A stretch of 64,000 nt of DNA, taken from positions 1-64,000 of the forward strand of contig CAXXJI010000016.1 of the NCBI GenBank assembly GCA_963666035.2. Direction: 5' to 3'. The position numbers and the translations under genes are program-made. The stretch comes from CALMFG01 sp963666035 (GTDB lineage: Bacteria > Bacillota > Clostridia > Christensenellales > CALMFG01). Under the pieces are notes generated by a model. It ran no database searches. It saw nothing but the letters and a program-made list of their open reading frames with translations, and had not been told where the DNA came from. The stretch's first letter is position 1. The number at the start of each line of letters is the position of its first letter. Below, piece by piece: positions 23,758 through 32,335 of this stretch.

Positions 23758-25572
23758 GTGAGCATGAAAGGGAAGATCAGGACAGCGGCGGACTTTGACA
23801 AAGACGCGATCGCACTCATCAAAAAGCAGTTTGAGGCGATGGTTGGCGAGGAAGTTGAGTTTACCGTTGAAAAAGACCCGAACATTATCGGCGGGTTTAT
23901 TGTCTATTTAAATAATAAGGTTTACGACCGGAGCATTAAGACGCATCTGGACGAGATCAAAAAATACATTCAGGAAGTCTACGAAACGCCCTATAAGGAC
24001 GACGAATATATCGAGGGCGGTTTTGATATTGATTCGGACGCGTTCGGTGAAATCACCAAGGAGCGCATCTATGAGTACGAGGGCGATCGGGACTTAAAAA
24101 ACGTTGGTATGGTCACTTTTTCGGGCGACGGCGTGGTGCAGGTCAAGGGGCTTGACAACTGCAAATACGGCGAGCTCTTGCAGTTTCAGAACAATTCGTT
24201 CGGCATCGTGATGAACCTCGATAAAGAAAAAGTCGGTGCGGTCATGCTCAACGCCGCCAACGAGGTGTCCGAAGGTTCGCCGGTGCGCAAGACAGGCAAT
24301 GTGGTGCAGGTGCCGGTGGGTAACAAGTTGCTGGGACGCGTAATTAACCCCATCGGTATTGCGATGGACGATAAAGGCAAGCTTCACATCGAACGTCATC
24401 GGGCCATTGAACACGAAGCACCGGCCATCATCGACCGGCAGGGTGTTCGGGAACCCTTGGAAACCGGCATCATGGCGGTGGATGCCATGATCCCCATCGG
24501 CAAAGGCCAAAGGGAACTGATTATCGGCGACCGGCAGACCGGCAAAACCGCGATTGCGATTGATACTATCATCAATCAGCGGGGCAAAGACGTTATATGT
24601 GTCTATGTGGCAATCGGACAAAAAGCAAGTACCGTGTGCAGCATTATTGACACATTAACTGAAACCGGGGCTATGGAATACACGGTGATTGTGGCTTCCA
24701 CGGCCTCCGATTCGGCGCCTATGCAGTATATCGCACCCTATTCGGGCTGTGCGATCGCTGAAGAATTTATGGATAAGGGCAAGGATGTCCTCATCGTCTA
24801 TGACGATTTATCCAAGCACGCAGTGGCCTACCGTACTATGTCTTTGCTTCTGCGGCGTCCGCCGGGACGCGAAGCTTACCCGGGTGACGTGTTCTACCTG
24901 CATTCCCGACTGCTGGAGCGCGCGGCCAGAATCAGCGACGAGAAGGGCGGGGGTTCCATCACCGCTCTGCCGATTATCGAAACCATGAGCGGCGATATTT
25001 CGGCTTATATTCCGACCAACGTGATTTCTATCACGGACGGTCAGATATATCTGGAAAGTGAGCTCTTTAATGCCGGCGTTCGCCCGGCCATCAACGTAGG
25101 GCTTTCGGTTTCGCGTGTGGGCGGTTCGGCACAGACCAAAGCGACCAAAGCAGTGGCGCATCGTCTGCGGCTGGATTTGGCGCAGTTCCGTGAATTGGCG
25201 GTGTTTGCGCAGTTTGCTTCGGATTTGGATAAGCAGACACAGGACAGTCTTTCTCACGGTGTTCGGTTAACCGAGGTGCTAAAGCAGGCCCAGTATAAGC
25301 CATACCCTATGTCCACTCAGGTTATGATGCTGTATTCTGTGGTCAATAAGCTGTTAAAAGACGTGCCGGTGGAGCATATTCGGACGCTGATGCCCGAACT
25401 GATTGACCATATTGACGCCAATTATCCGAATGTGCGGATGGAGATTGAAAAAACCCAAGACCTGCCTGAAAACGTGGCGGATATCATCAAGCGGGCGACT
25501 ACCGAATTTGTTCCGGTGTTCTTCCAGCTGCACAACATCACACCGCCCGACAAAGAAGGTGAATCCGCATGA
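23758..25572 (+). CDS. atpA: ATP synthase alpha subunit with N-terminal delta (OSCP) C-terminal domain fusion
   Basis: This 604-residue protein is about 90 residues longer than a normal alpha. From about residue 113 it is a standard alpha: beta-barrel (NVGMVTFSGDGVVQVKGL), Walker A GDRQTGKT with Lys263 (175 in E. coli), and the SVSRVGGSAQTKA arginine-finger region. Residues about 7-72 read instead as the C-terminal domain of delta/OSCP: VGEEVEFTVEKDPNIIGGF, then VYDRSIKTHLDEIKKYI. An acidic linker (73-112) joins them. No separate atpH exists in the operon; the N-terminal helical bundle of delta is absent. The start is GTG 23758, with ATG 23764 as alternative. The frame is continuous, so the fusion is encoded rather than a reading artefact. 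Delta binding to b is thus probably provided by alpha itself. Confidence 0.93.
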   Translation: MSMKGKIRTAADFDKDAIALIKKQFEAMVGEEVEFTVEKDPNIIGGFIVYLNNKVYDRSIKTHLDEIKKYIQEVYETPYKDDEYIEGGFDIDSDAFGEITKERIYEYEGDRDLKNVGMVTFSGDGVVQVKGLDNCKYGELLQFQNNSFGIVMNLDKEKVGAVMLNAANEVSEGSPVRKTGNVVQVPVGNKLLGRVINPIGIAMDDKGKLHIERHRAIEHEAPAIIDRQGVREPLETGIMAVDAMIPIGKGQRELIIGDRQTGKTAIAIDTIINQRGKDVICVYVAIGQKASTVCSIIDTLTETGAMEYTVIVASTASDSAPMQYIAPYSGCAIAEEFMDKGKDVLIVYDDLSKHAVAYRTMSLLLRRPPGREAYPGDVFYLHSRLLERAARISDEKGGGSITALPIIETMSGDISAYIPTNVISITDGQIYLESELFNAGVRPAINVGLSVSRVGGSAQTKATKAVAHRLRLDLAQFRELAVFAQFASDLDKQTQDSLSHGVRLTEVLKQAQYKPYPMSTQVMMLYSVVNKLLKDVPVEHIRTLMPELIDHIDANYPNVRMEIEKTQDLPENVADIIKRATTEFVPVFFQLHNITPPDKEGESA

Positions 25573-26441
25573 AGAACATGGGTGACATAAAGCATTCGAT
25601 GCGGGCGATCAGCGATACCGAGCAGATCACCAAAGCGATGCATCTGATATCCACATCCAAGATGAAGCGGGCGATATCGAACTATGAAAAGAATCGATAT
25701 CATTTTAACCATGTACAGGCGGGGCTTAAGGATATTTTGGCGCACACCACCGAGCTAAGCCACCCGTACGTCAAACACAGCGAGGGCGGTTCGGCCGCGT
25801 TTGTGGTGATTGCGGCGGACAAAGGTCTTTGCGGCGGGTATAACCATAATGTGCTGAACTTTGCGCTGGCCGAGATGAAAAAAAATAAACAACAGTATAT
25901 CTTGACCGTTGGTCAGGAAGCGCGTGCGTTTTTTGAGCGTAAAGGGTATATGATCGACGTTGAGTTTCTGCATATTGCGCAGAATCCTTCGCTGTATAAC
26001 GCAAGGAATATCACAAACGATATTTTGGAGCTGTATGACACGGGTGTGATGGATGAAGTGTATGTGGTTTACACCAAATTTTATTCGCCGCTGAAGCAGG
26101 AGCCGCAGATTATCCAGCTGCTTCCGGTGGAGGAATCCAACTTTGAGGAGATTGAAACCGAGTACAAATATTCGGCGGACTTAAGTTTTCACCCGTCGGT
26201 CAAGGATGTTTTTGACCGGATGGTGCCGCAATATATCGTGGGGCTGATGTACGGCTGTCTGGTGCAGGCGTATGCCTCCGAGCACAGCGCGCGGATGACG
26301 GCGATGGAAAACGCAACGGAAAATGCGGACGAGATGCTGGGCAAGCTGTCGATGGAATATAACCGTGCCCGGCAATCCAACATCACCAACGAGATTTCCG
26401 AGATTATCGGGGCGATGGAAGCATTAAGCGATAACTTTTAA
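25569..26441 (+). CDS. atpG: F1 ATP synthase gamma subunit
   Basis: A 290-residue central-stalk subunit. The N-terminal helix is MGDIKHSMRAISDTEQITKAMHLIS and the C-terminal helix (MENATENADEMLGKLSMEYN, then RARQSNITNEISEIIGAMEAL) forms the coiled coil that rotates inside the alpha-beta hexamer. The Rossmann-like middle includes ADKGLCGGYNHNV. The ATG at 25569 overlaps the atpA stop by 4 bases (ATGA); a second in-frame ATG at 25578 better matches the usual N-terminus. An 88-base leader separates it from atpD. Confidence 0.96.
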   Translation: MKNMGDIKHSMRAISDTEQITKAMHLISTSKMKRAISNYEKNRYHFNHVQAGLKDILAHTTELSHPYVKHSEGGSAAFVVIAADKGLCGGYNHNVLNFALAEMKKNKQQYILTVGQEARAFFERKGYMIDVEFLHIAQNPSLYNARNITNDILELYDTGVMDEVYVVYTKFYSPLKQEPQIIQLLPVEESNFEEIETEYKYSADLSFHPSVKDVFDRMVPQYIVGLMYGCLVQAYASEHSARMTAMENATENADEMLGKLSMEYNRARQSNITNEISEIIGAMEALSDNF

Positions 26442-26497
26442 AAGCAGATAAATTTTTGAAAGGATAGCATGCATGAAACTATAAATTTCTGTGTGCG

Positions 26498-26518
26498 GAT
26501 GTGATGAACCGTCACATC
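26498..26518 (+). other. Perfect inverted repeat in the atpG-atpD gap
   Basis: GATGTGA (26498-26504) and TCACATC (26512-26518) flank a 7-base loop, 11 bases ahead of the atpD start. It is most likely an mRNA hairpin tuning atpD translation or stability. No T-run follows, so it is not a terminator. A micro-ORF starting at 26470 (11 codons, preceded by AAAGGA) ends at the repeat. Confidence 0.5.
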
Positions 26519-26529
26519 AAATGTGAAGA

Positions 26530-27933
26530 ATGGAAGAGATAACATTTGTAAATACGGGGGAACTCATCAGAATTATGGGCCCGGTTTTGGACGTGGCGTT
26601 CTATGACGGCCAGCTGCCGCCCATCAATAACGCGCTGATTATTAAGATCGGTAAGCGCGAAGTGTGGCTGGAAGTGGCCATGCACATCGGCGACGAGACC
26701 GTGCGCTGTATTGCACTGCATGCTACCGAGGGGCTTTCATGTGGTCTGCCGGTGGGAAACACCGGTGATAAGATTCGCGTGCCTGTAGGAAAGGCGGTCT
26801 TAGGGCGCGTCATCAACGCTATCGGTCAGCCGATCGACGGCAAAGGCCCGATCGAGGCCAAGGAAACGCTGCCCATCCATCGGCGTCCTCCGGTTTTTTC
26901 GGACCAAAACCCCGCAACCGAGCTTTTTGAAACCGGTATTAAAGTCATCGACCTTTTGGCGCCCTATCCGAAGGGCGGCAAGATCGGTCTGTTCGGCGGC
27001 GCAGGCGTGGGTAAGACTGTCCTCATTATGGAGTTGATTCGGAATATTGCAAAAGAGAGCGGCGGGTATTCGGTGTTCACCGGCGTGGGCGAACGCAGCC
27101 GCGAGGGCAATGAGTTGATCTCGGACATGACCGAATCGGGTGTTTTGGAAAAAACCGCGCTGGCTTTCGGGCAGATGAACGAACCGCCGGGTTCGCGTAT
27201 GCGTGTGGCGCTTTCGGGTCTCACCATGGCTGAACAATTGCGTGACGAAGAAGGGCAGGATGTGCTCCTGTTTATTGATAATATCTACCGCTTTATTCAG
27301 GCGGGTTCCGAGGTTTCGGCCCTGCTCGGCCGCATTCCTGCGGCGGTGGGCTACCAGCCTACGCTGGCCACTGAGCTCGGCGCGTTGCAGGAACGCATCA
27401 CCTCGACCAAGTCGGGATCCATCACCTCGGTGCAGGCCATCTATGTGCCGGCCGACGACCTGACCGACCCGGCACCGGCGACCACTTTTACGCATCTGGA
27501 TGCGATGACGGTGCTTTCCCGTTCAGTTTCCGAACAAGGCATCTATCCTGCGGTCAATCCGCTGGAATCGTCTTCGCGTATTCTGGATCCGCGTTATGTA
27601 GGTGAAGCGCATTATGAAGTGGCCAGGCGTGTGGGTGAGATTTTGCAGCGGTACCGCGAACTGCAGGATATCATCGCGATTTTGGGTATGGAAGAGCTGA
27701 CCGAAGCCGACCGGATGACCGTATATCGCGCACGTAAGATTCAGCGTTTCCTGTCCCAGCCCATGAACGTGGCCGAGATATTTACCGGTATTCCCGGCAA
27801 ATATGTGCCGATTGAAGATACGATACGCAGTTTTAAGGCGATTGTGGACGGCGAAGTGGATGACATCAACGAATCGGCCTTCTATATGGTGGGAACGATC
27901 GACGAAGTGATTGAAAAAGGACGCAAAAAATAG
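26530..27933 (+). CDS. atpD: F1 ATP synthase beta subunit
   Basis: A 467-residue catalytic subunit. The P-loop is GGAGVGKTV with Lys162; GVGERSREGNELISDM contains the catalytic glutamate region; FIDNIYRFIQAGSEVSALLGR is Walker B. The DELSEED lever is MEELTEADRM here, followed by ARKIQRFLSQPMNVAEIFTG. Length is normal. The Shine-Dalgarno before ATG 26530 is weak for so abundant a protein, and a hairpin precedes it, so translation may be controlled or coupled. Upstream in frame a TGA at 26524-26526 fixes the earliest start. Confidence 0.97.
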   Translation: MEEITFVNTGELIRIMGPVLDVAFYDGQLPPINNALIIKIGKREVWLEVAMHIGDETVRCIALHATEGLSCGLPVGNTGDKIRVPVGKAVLGRVINAIGQPIDGKGPIEAKETLPIHRRPPVFSDQNPATELFETGIKVIDLLAPYPKGGKIGLFGGAGVGKTVLIMELIRNIAKESGGYSVFTGVGERSREGNELISDMTESGVLEKTALAFGQMNEPPGSRMRVALSGLTMAEQLRDEEGQDVLLFIDNIYRFIQAGSEVSALLGRIPAAVGYQPTLATELGALQERITSTKSGSITSVQAIYVPADDLTDPAPATTFTHLDAMTVLSRSVSEQGIYPAVNPLESSSRILDPRYVGEAHYEVARRVGEILQRYRELQDIIAILGMEELTEADRMTVYRARKIQRFLSQPMNVAEIFTGIPGKYVPIEDTIRSFKAIVDGEVDDINESAFYMVGTIDEVIEKGRKK

Positions 27934-28352
27934 TGGATAATACCTATCGTTTGGAGATTATCACGCCCGAAAAGGTATTCTTTCAGGGCGATGTTATCTC
28001 CTGCATATTCCCGTCCGAGGACGGCTTTATGAGCATCCAGAAAAGTCATGAGCCGCTGGTGGCTGCGGTGGTCATCGGCCCGATTAAGATACATTTAAAA
28101 GACGATACATGGGTGGAGTGCGCGACGACCGAGGGTTTTTTGGAAGTGCGTCCGGACGAGACCATGATTTTTGCTCAGACGGTGGAATGGCCGGATGAGA
28201 TTGATATGCGCAGGGCACAGGAAGCCGCAGACCGGGCGCGTGAGCGCTTACGGCAGAAGCAAAGCTGGAACGAATACCAGCAGAGCCACGTTGCGCTGGC
28301 GCGGGCGATGGTGCGGCTGAAGGTGGGGCGCAAAAACAGAAATATGGAATAG
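27933..28352 (+). CDS. atpC: F1 ATP synthase epsilon subunit
   Basis: A 139-residue subunit with an N-terminal beta-sandwich (LEIITPEKVFFQGDVISCIF) and a C-terminal two-helix arm (DMRRAQEAADRARERLRQKQ) that can inhibit rotation. The GTG start shares its first G with the last base of the atpD stop, so translation is coupled. It is last in the operon and is followed by a strong terminator. Confidence 0.94.
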   Translation: MDNTYRLEIITPEKVFFQGDVISCIFPSEDGFMSIQKSHEPLVAAVVIGPIKIHLKDDTWVECATTEGFLEVRPDETMIFAQTVEWPDEIDMRRAQEAADRARERLRQKQSWNEYQQSHVALARAMVRLKVGRKNRNME

Positions 28353-28358
28353 ACGCAG

Positions 28359-28388
28359 AAAAAACCGATATCACTGATCGGTTTTTTT
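28359..28388 (+). terminator. Terminator of the ATP synthase operon
   Basis: Stem AAAACCGAT/ATCGGTTTT (28361-28369 with 28377-28385), 7-base loop, T-run continuing to 28388. Confidence 0.88.
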
Positions 28389-28448
28389 GTTCTGAATGGC
28401 TAAAGAACTTCGATGGTTCACGCAAGATTTGGCCTTTTGCTATTTTAA

Positions 28449-28476
28449 TTGCATACCATCGGTGGTAGAATATAGA
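28449..28476 (+). promoter_or_regulatory. Promoter before cobU
   Basis: TTGCAT (28449-28454), 16-base spacer, TATAGA (28471-28476), 33 bases ahead of the cobU start. No cobalamin riboswitch elements are seen in the short leader. Confidence 0.4.
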
Positions 28477-28508
28477 GTAACAAGCGATTATGACGGGCGG
28501 AGAGGATC

Positions 28509-29057
28509 ATGGGCAGGATATATTATATCACCGGCGGGGCTTACAGCGGGAAATCCGCGTTTGCAGAAAATATCACATCCAATTATGAGCGGCTGGGTAT
28601 CATTGTTATCGGCACGCCTTCCGAAGCGCAAACCAAAAATGCGGAGACAAAAACGGTGAGGAAGATTGGGAATTGGGAGCGTATTCAGACGGATGGACAT
28701 CTGGACAAAGTACTCACCGAGCACAATTATGACCTGTTCGTACTGGATAATTTAACAGCGCTGGTCAAGCAGCGCATTATGGACGGGTTTTTAGGCAAAG
28801 ATGCTACGAATGCCGAAAAAAAGCGTGAAATTAGTGAGGCGGTCAGTCGCGAAGTGATGAATCTGGTGGTGGCGGCTAAGGATCATGACCGGAATCTGCT
28901 TGTGATGTCCAGTGAAGTCGGGATGGGGGTTTTGCCCGAAAATGATACTGCGCGCTTTTTTCGAGCTGAGACAGGGCGGGCCAATCAGTTAATGGCATCG
29001 CTGGCAGACGAAGCATTTTTGCTGGTTTCGGGGATTCCGATTAAGATTAAAGGATAA
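28509..29057 (+). CDS. cobU: Adenosylcobinamide kinase / cobinamide-phosphate guanylyltransferase
   Basis: A 182-residue CobU/CobP enzyme that phosphorylates adenosylcobinamide and then transfers GMP, in the nucleotide-loop assembly or salvage of vitamin B12. The P-loop is ITGGAYSGKS (residues about 7-16). The C-terminal signature MSSEVGMGVLPENDTARFF, then GRANQLMASLADEAFLLVSG, is characteristic, although the normal SNEVG reads SSEVG. Length is normal. AGAGGATC precedes the ATG. The gene is not surrounded by other cobalamin genes except possibly the histidine phosphatase downstream, so a salvage role is likely. Confidence 0.9.
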   Translation: MGRIYYITGGAYSGKSAFAENITSNYERLGIIVIGTPSEAQTKNAETKTVRKIGNWERIQTDGHLDKVLTEHNYDLFVLDNLTALVKQRIMDGFLGKDATNAEKKREISEAVSREVMNLVVAAKDHDRNLLVMSSEVGMGVLPENDTARFFRAETGRANQLMASLADEAFLLVSGIPIKIKG

Positions 29058-29079
29058 ATACAGATAAGAGGAGTTTTTT

Positions 29080-29679
29080 TTGAACATTTACTTATTGCGA
29101 CATGCGCAGACAGAAGGCAACAAAGAAGAACGTTTCTATGGGATAAAGAACACACCGCTTTCTAAGGAAGGCAAAGCGTCGCTTGCGGTGGTCCATAAAT
29201 TTTTTAAAAATATTAGTTTGGACAAAATATATTGTTCACCGATGCAACGGTGTATCGACACCGCCAAGCTCAGCTTTGGAGAAAAAGCTGACATCAAGAT
29301 TGAAAAGGGTCTAATCGAGCTTGATTTTGGCGACTGGGAAGGGCAGCGATTTACCAACGTGATGGAAAAACATCCTCAACTGTGGGCGCAATATAAGAAG
29401 GACTGGGGACATTTTTGTTTTCCGAACGGCGATACCGTGCCGGAATATCAAGCGCGGGTACAGCGTATGATGGCGGAGATATTGGAAAAGACAGACAACG
29501 ACGGCACGATTGCGCTGGTGTCGCATTACGGATTTATCAAGACAGCGCTGTCATATCTTCTGATGGGAGACGGCAGTTTGAATGACCGTATCAGTATACA
29601 GAACGCAACTATCAGTTGGGTGGATATTACAAACGGTGTGCCAAAGCTACGCTGGATGAATGGTTTACAGAGGTTTTAA
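29080..29679 (+). CDS. Histidine phosphatase family protein (CobC-like)
   Basis: A 199-residue phosphoglycerate-mutase-fold phosphatase. The phosphohistidine motif is LLRHAQTEGN (His8), with further catalytic residues in SPMQRCIDTA, IELDFGDWEG (the proton donor) and VSHYGFI (second His). Its place directly after cobU suggests alpha-ribazole-5-phosphate phosphatase (CobC), which acts in the same nucleotide-loop branch; other phosphomonoesterase roles are possible. It starts at TTG 29080, with AGGAG about 7 bases upstream. The gene ends 2 bases before the ACT-domain gene. Confidence 0.85.
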   Translation: MNIYLLRHAQTEGNKEERFYGIKNTPLSKEGKASLAVVHKFFKNISLDKIYCSPMQRCIDTAKLSFGEKADIKIEKGLIELDFGDWEGQRFTNVMEKHPQLWAQYKKDWGHFCFPNGDTVPEYQARVQRMMAEILEKTDNDGTIALVSHYGFIKTALSYLLMGDGSLNDRISIQNATISWVDITNGVPKLRWMNGLQRF

Positions 29680-29681
29680 CG

Positions 29682-30113
29682 ATGCTGATTAAACAGATTT
29701 CGATTTTTACGCAGAACATCAAAGGCGACTTGGCCGAGATTACGCGGACGCTGGGCGACGCCGGAATTGACTTGATTTCACTTTCCATTGCGGACACGTC
29801 CACTTTTGGCGTGGTTCGGGGGATTGTGGAGGACAGCGAGCGGGCGCTGAAAATGTTGAAAATCGCAGGATTTTCCGCGAAGATCACCGAGGTGATTGCG
29901 GTGGAGGTGCCGGATAAACCAGGAGGGCTTGCCGGTGTGCTGGCGCATTTAAATGAAGCCGGACTTTTTGTAGAATACCTGTATTCCTTTGTTCGAAACA
30001 AAGGCCAAAACGCGCTGATTGTCTTTCGCGTTGAGCAGCTGGATGCGGCGGTGGAGACTCTGCAGAAAAACGGGATTAAAGTTTTGACCAAAGAGGAAGT
30101 ATATAATATCTGA
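29682..30113 (+). CDS. Tandem ACT-domain protein
   Basis: A 143-residue protein made of two ACT repeats: residues about 2-66 (KQISIFTQNIKGDLAEITRT) and about 69-140 (VIAVEVPDKPGGLAGVLAHL). Such stand-alone double-ACT proteins bind amino acids and are often regulatory; no catalytic domain is present. ATG 29682 lies 2 bases after the upstream stop. The alanine racemase gene begins at its stop codon (TGATG), so they are coupled. Which ligand it senses is unknown. Confidence 0.85.
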   Translation: MLIKQISIFTQNIKGDLAEITRTLGDAGIDLISLSIADTSTFGVVRGIVEDSERALKMLKIAGFSAKITEVIAVEVPDKPGGLAGVLAHLNEAGLFVEYLYSFVRNKGQNALIVFRVEQLDAAVETLQKNGIKVLTKEEVYNI

Positions 30114-31249
30114 TGGATTTTCAACTGGACGAAAAAAGAACGGGCGTCGTGATTGACCTCAGCGCTCTCGCTCACAATATAAAAGCGCTGAAAGCGAATC
30201 TGCCAAAGGGGTGTGAGCTTGCGGCGGTGGTGAAAGCCAACGCGTACGGCCACGGAGCAGTGGAAGTCAGTCGCACAGCGATTGAGAGCGGAGCGGACCT
30301 GCTATGCTTTGCTACGGCAAACGAAACCTGTGAGGTTTTAAAAGCGGATGTGGATGCGCCAATGCTGGTGATGGGTGCGCCGATGAGCGACAGTTTGGAT
30401 ATCATTGTGGATTTTGGCGTGCGTCAGTGTGTTTTTTTGCCCCAGCATGTGATGGATCTACAGAAAAAAGCCGAAGAAAAAAACGGCGAGGCACTGGTCC
30501 ATGTCAAGATTGATACAGGCATGAACCGCATTGGCGTGAAGACAGAAGCCGAGTTTGAAGCGCTTTTGGCCACCATGGTGCGATGCGACCGTGTGACCTT
30601 TGAGGGGATGTTTACCCACTTTGCAGTCAGTGATGAAACGGATAAGTCTTTCAGCCGTACGCAGGCTGAGGTTTTTGAACGGTTTTATCAGATGGCAAAA
30701 GAGAAAGGGTTTTCGCCCATCCGCCATGCCTGTAATTCGGGAGCGATTATCGATATGCCCGAATACGCATTTGATATTGTTCGGGCGGGCATCGCTATGT
30801 ACGGATGCTATCCCAGCGAAGACGTGATGAAAAATCGTGTTCTGCTACAACCGGTGATGAGCGTGTATTCGCATATTGTGCATATCAAAACCGTTATGAC
30901 CGGCGAGAGCATCAGCTATGGACGCACCTTTACGGCCGAAAAGCCCTTGCGGGTGGCCACTGTGCCGATCGGTTACGGCGATGGATTTAATCGTCTTTTA
31001 TCGAACCGCGGGGAGATGCTGGTGGGTGGTCGTAGAGCCCGAATTTTAGGTCGGGTGTGCATGGACATGACTATGATTGATGTTACCGATATTGACGACG
31101 CGAAAATCGGCGATATGGTGACGATTATCGGGCAGGACGGCGATGAGCATATTTCGGCTGATGATCTTGCAAAAATCTGCGGGACGATCTCGTATGAGAT
31201 TCTGCTCTCGTTTACGCCGCGTCTGCCAAGGGTGTATATTCATGGATAA
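30113..31249 (+). CDS. alr: Alanine racemase
   Basis: A 378-residue fold-type III PLP enzyme that interconverts L- and D-alanine for peptidoglycan. The PLP lysine is Lys41 in AVVKANAYGHGA. The C-terminal domain supplies the second catalytic tyrosine, in SYGRTFTAEKPLRVATVPIG, and RVCMDMTMIDVTDI is a family signature. The start overlaps the ACT gene stop. The stop overlaps the following gene by 8 bases. Confidence 0.96.
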   Translation: MDFQLDEKRTGVVIDLSALAHNIKALKANLPKGCELAAVVKANAYGHGAVEVSRTAIESGADLLCFATANETCEVLKADVDAPMLVMGAPMSDSLDIIVDFGVRQCVFLPQHVMDLQKKAEEKNGEALVHVKIDTGMNRIGVKTEAEFEALLATMVRCDRVTFEGMFTHFAVSDETDKSFSRTQAEVFERFYQMAKEKGFSPIRHACNSGAIIDMPEYAFDIVRAGIAMYGCYPSEDVMKNRVLLQPVMSVYSHIVHIKTVMTGESISYGRTFTAEKPLRVATVPIGYGDGFNRLLSNRGEMLVGGRRARILGRVCMDMTMIDVTDIDDAKIGDMVTIIGQDGDEHISADDLAKICGTISYEILLSFTPRLPRVYIHG

Positions 31250-31799
31250 GGTAATATTACGAAAAACCCTGTTGGAAAAGCGCAGGGCATTAAGCCCGGC
31301 GGAGACAGCGGAAAAATCGCAGGCGATATTTGAGAATTTGAAAGACTTGGAGGAATATCGGACAGCCGAGTCGGTTTTAGTGTATTCAGCGTTTGATGGT
31401 GAAACCGCGACCCAAGTGATTATCAGTGATTTGGAGCATCGAAATGTACGGATTTATCTGCCGGTCATCATCAGTGATATCGAATTTGTGCCCTGCCGGA
31501 TGGTTGGGCAATTGATGAAAAACCGATATGGCATTCATGAACCGATACCGATGGAAACAGCCGTGAAAGGTAGTGGTAAAATTGATTTGGCTATTTGTCC
31601 GGGTGTGGGATTCGACCGAGACGGTCACAGGCTGGGGTATGGTAAAGGCTACTATGACCGCTATTTAAACGGGGAAGATATCGTTAAAATCGGGCTGGCA
31701 TATGAGTTGCAAGTGATGGAAGCAATACCATTTGATGAACAGGACGTGCTAATGGATGTGGTGGTCACCGAGAAGGCGGTTTATCGGTCATGCGGATAA
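31242..31799 (+). CDS. 5-formyltetrahydrofolate cyclo-ligase
   Basis: A 185-residue enzyme that converts 5-formyl-THF to 5,10-methenyl-THF using ATP. The N-terminal LRKTLLEKRRALSPAE and the C-terminal ATP/folate signature CPGVGFDRDGHRLGYGKGYYDRYL-type block (about residues 125-147) are diagnostic. I start it at ATG 31242, inside the last codons of alr, which gives the normal family length; a longer in-frame start at 31143 would only add alr antisense-frame sequence. It overlaps rsmD by 10 bases. Confidence 0.93.
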   Translation: MDKVILRKTLLEKRRALSPAETAEKSQAIFENLKDLEEYRTAESVLVYSAFDGETATQVIISDLEHRNVRIYLPVIISDIEFVPCRMVGQLMKNRYGIHEPIPMETAVKGSGKIDLAICPGVGFDRDGHRLGYGKGYYDRYLNGEDIVKIGLAYELQVMEAIPFDEQDVLMDVVVTEKAVYRSCG

Positions 31800-32335
31800 T
31801 CAGCGGAAAATACAGAGGACGGAAGCTGATTTCGCCGGAAGGCATGCATACTCGTCCCACCACCGACAGGGTGAAGGAAGCGCTCTTTGGAGCCATTCAG
31901 TTTCGTATCGCCGGAGCCAAGGTTTTGGATCTGTTTGCGGGGTCGGGGGCGCTGGGTATCGAAGCATTAAGCCGCGGCGCGAAAAACTGCACGTTTATCG
32001 AAAACGACTGTGCGGCGCTGGAAGCCCTGAAAACGAATTTATCCATGATAACAGACGGGCATCAGGTGAGGGCGGCCGACTATCTGTCGGCGCTGAAGCG
32101 GTTGGCCGGGGAATCGTATGACATCATCTTGATGGATCCGCCCTATACAGCGGGGTATTATGTTCCGGCATTGGAATATGTCGCGCAAAATCAAATGCTG
32201 GCCGAGGAAGGGGTTTTGGTTCTAGAAATCAAGACCGATATGACCAGCGGCGGTGAAGACTTTTTTTCGCTGACCAAGCAAAAAACTTACGGTGCAGTGA
32301 CTTTGGAATTCTACGAAAGAAGGGAAAACAGATGA
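31790..32335 (+). CDS. rsmD: 16S rRNA (guanine(966)-N(2))-methyltransferase
   Basis: A 181-residue SAM-dependent methyltransferase acting on G966 of 16S rRNA. The N-terminus MRIISGKYRGRKL and RPTTDRVKEALF are family marks. The SAM site is VLDLFAGSGALGIEALSRGA and the catalytic tetrapeptide is MDPPYTAGYY (N/DPPY type). It overlaps the upstream gene and shares ATGA with coaD downstream; rsmD-coaD is a conserved neighbour pair. Confidence 0.95.
   Translation: MRIISGKYRGRKLISPEGMHTRPTTDRVKEALFGAIQFRIAGAKVLDLFAGSGALGIEALSRGAKNCTFIENDCAALEALKTNLSMITDGHQVRAADYLSALKRLAGESYDIILMDPPYTAGYYVPALEYVAQNQMLAEEGVLVLEIKTDMTSGGEDFFSLTKQKTYGAVTLEFYERRENR

Noticed and set aside
26498..26518. TGTGA/TCACA palindrome before atpD as a CRP/FNR-type operator
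   Set aside because: The half-sites are 7 bases apart rather than 6, it lies inside an operon with no promoter beside it, and an RNA hairpin explains it better.
28390..28508. Cobalamin riboswitch upstream of cobU
   Set aside because: The gap is only about 120 bases, has no B12-box-like sequence, and carries a plausible simple promoter.
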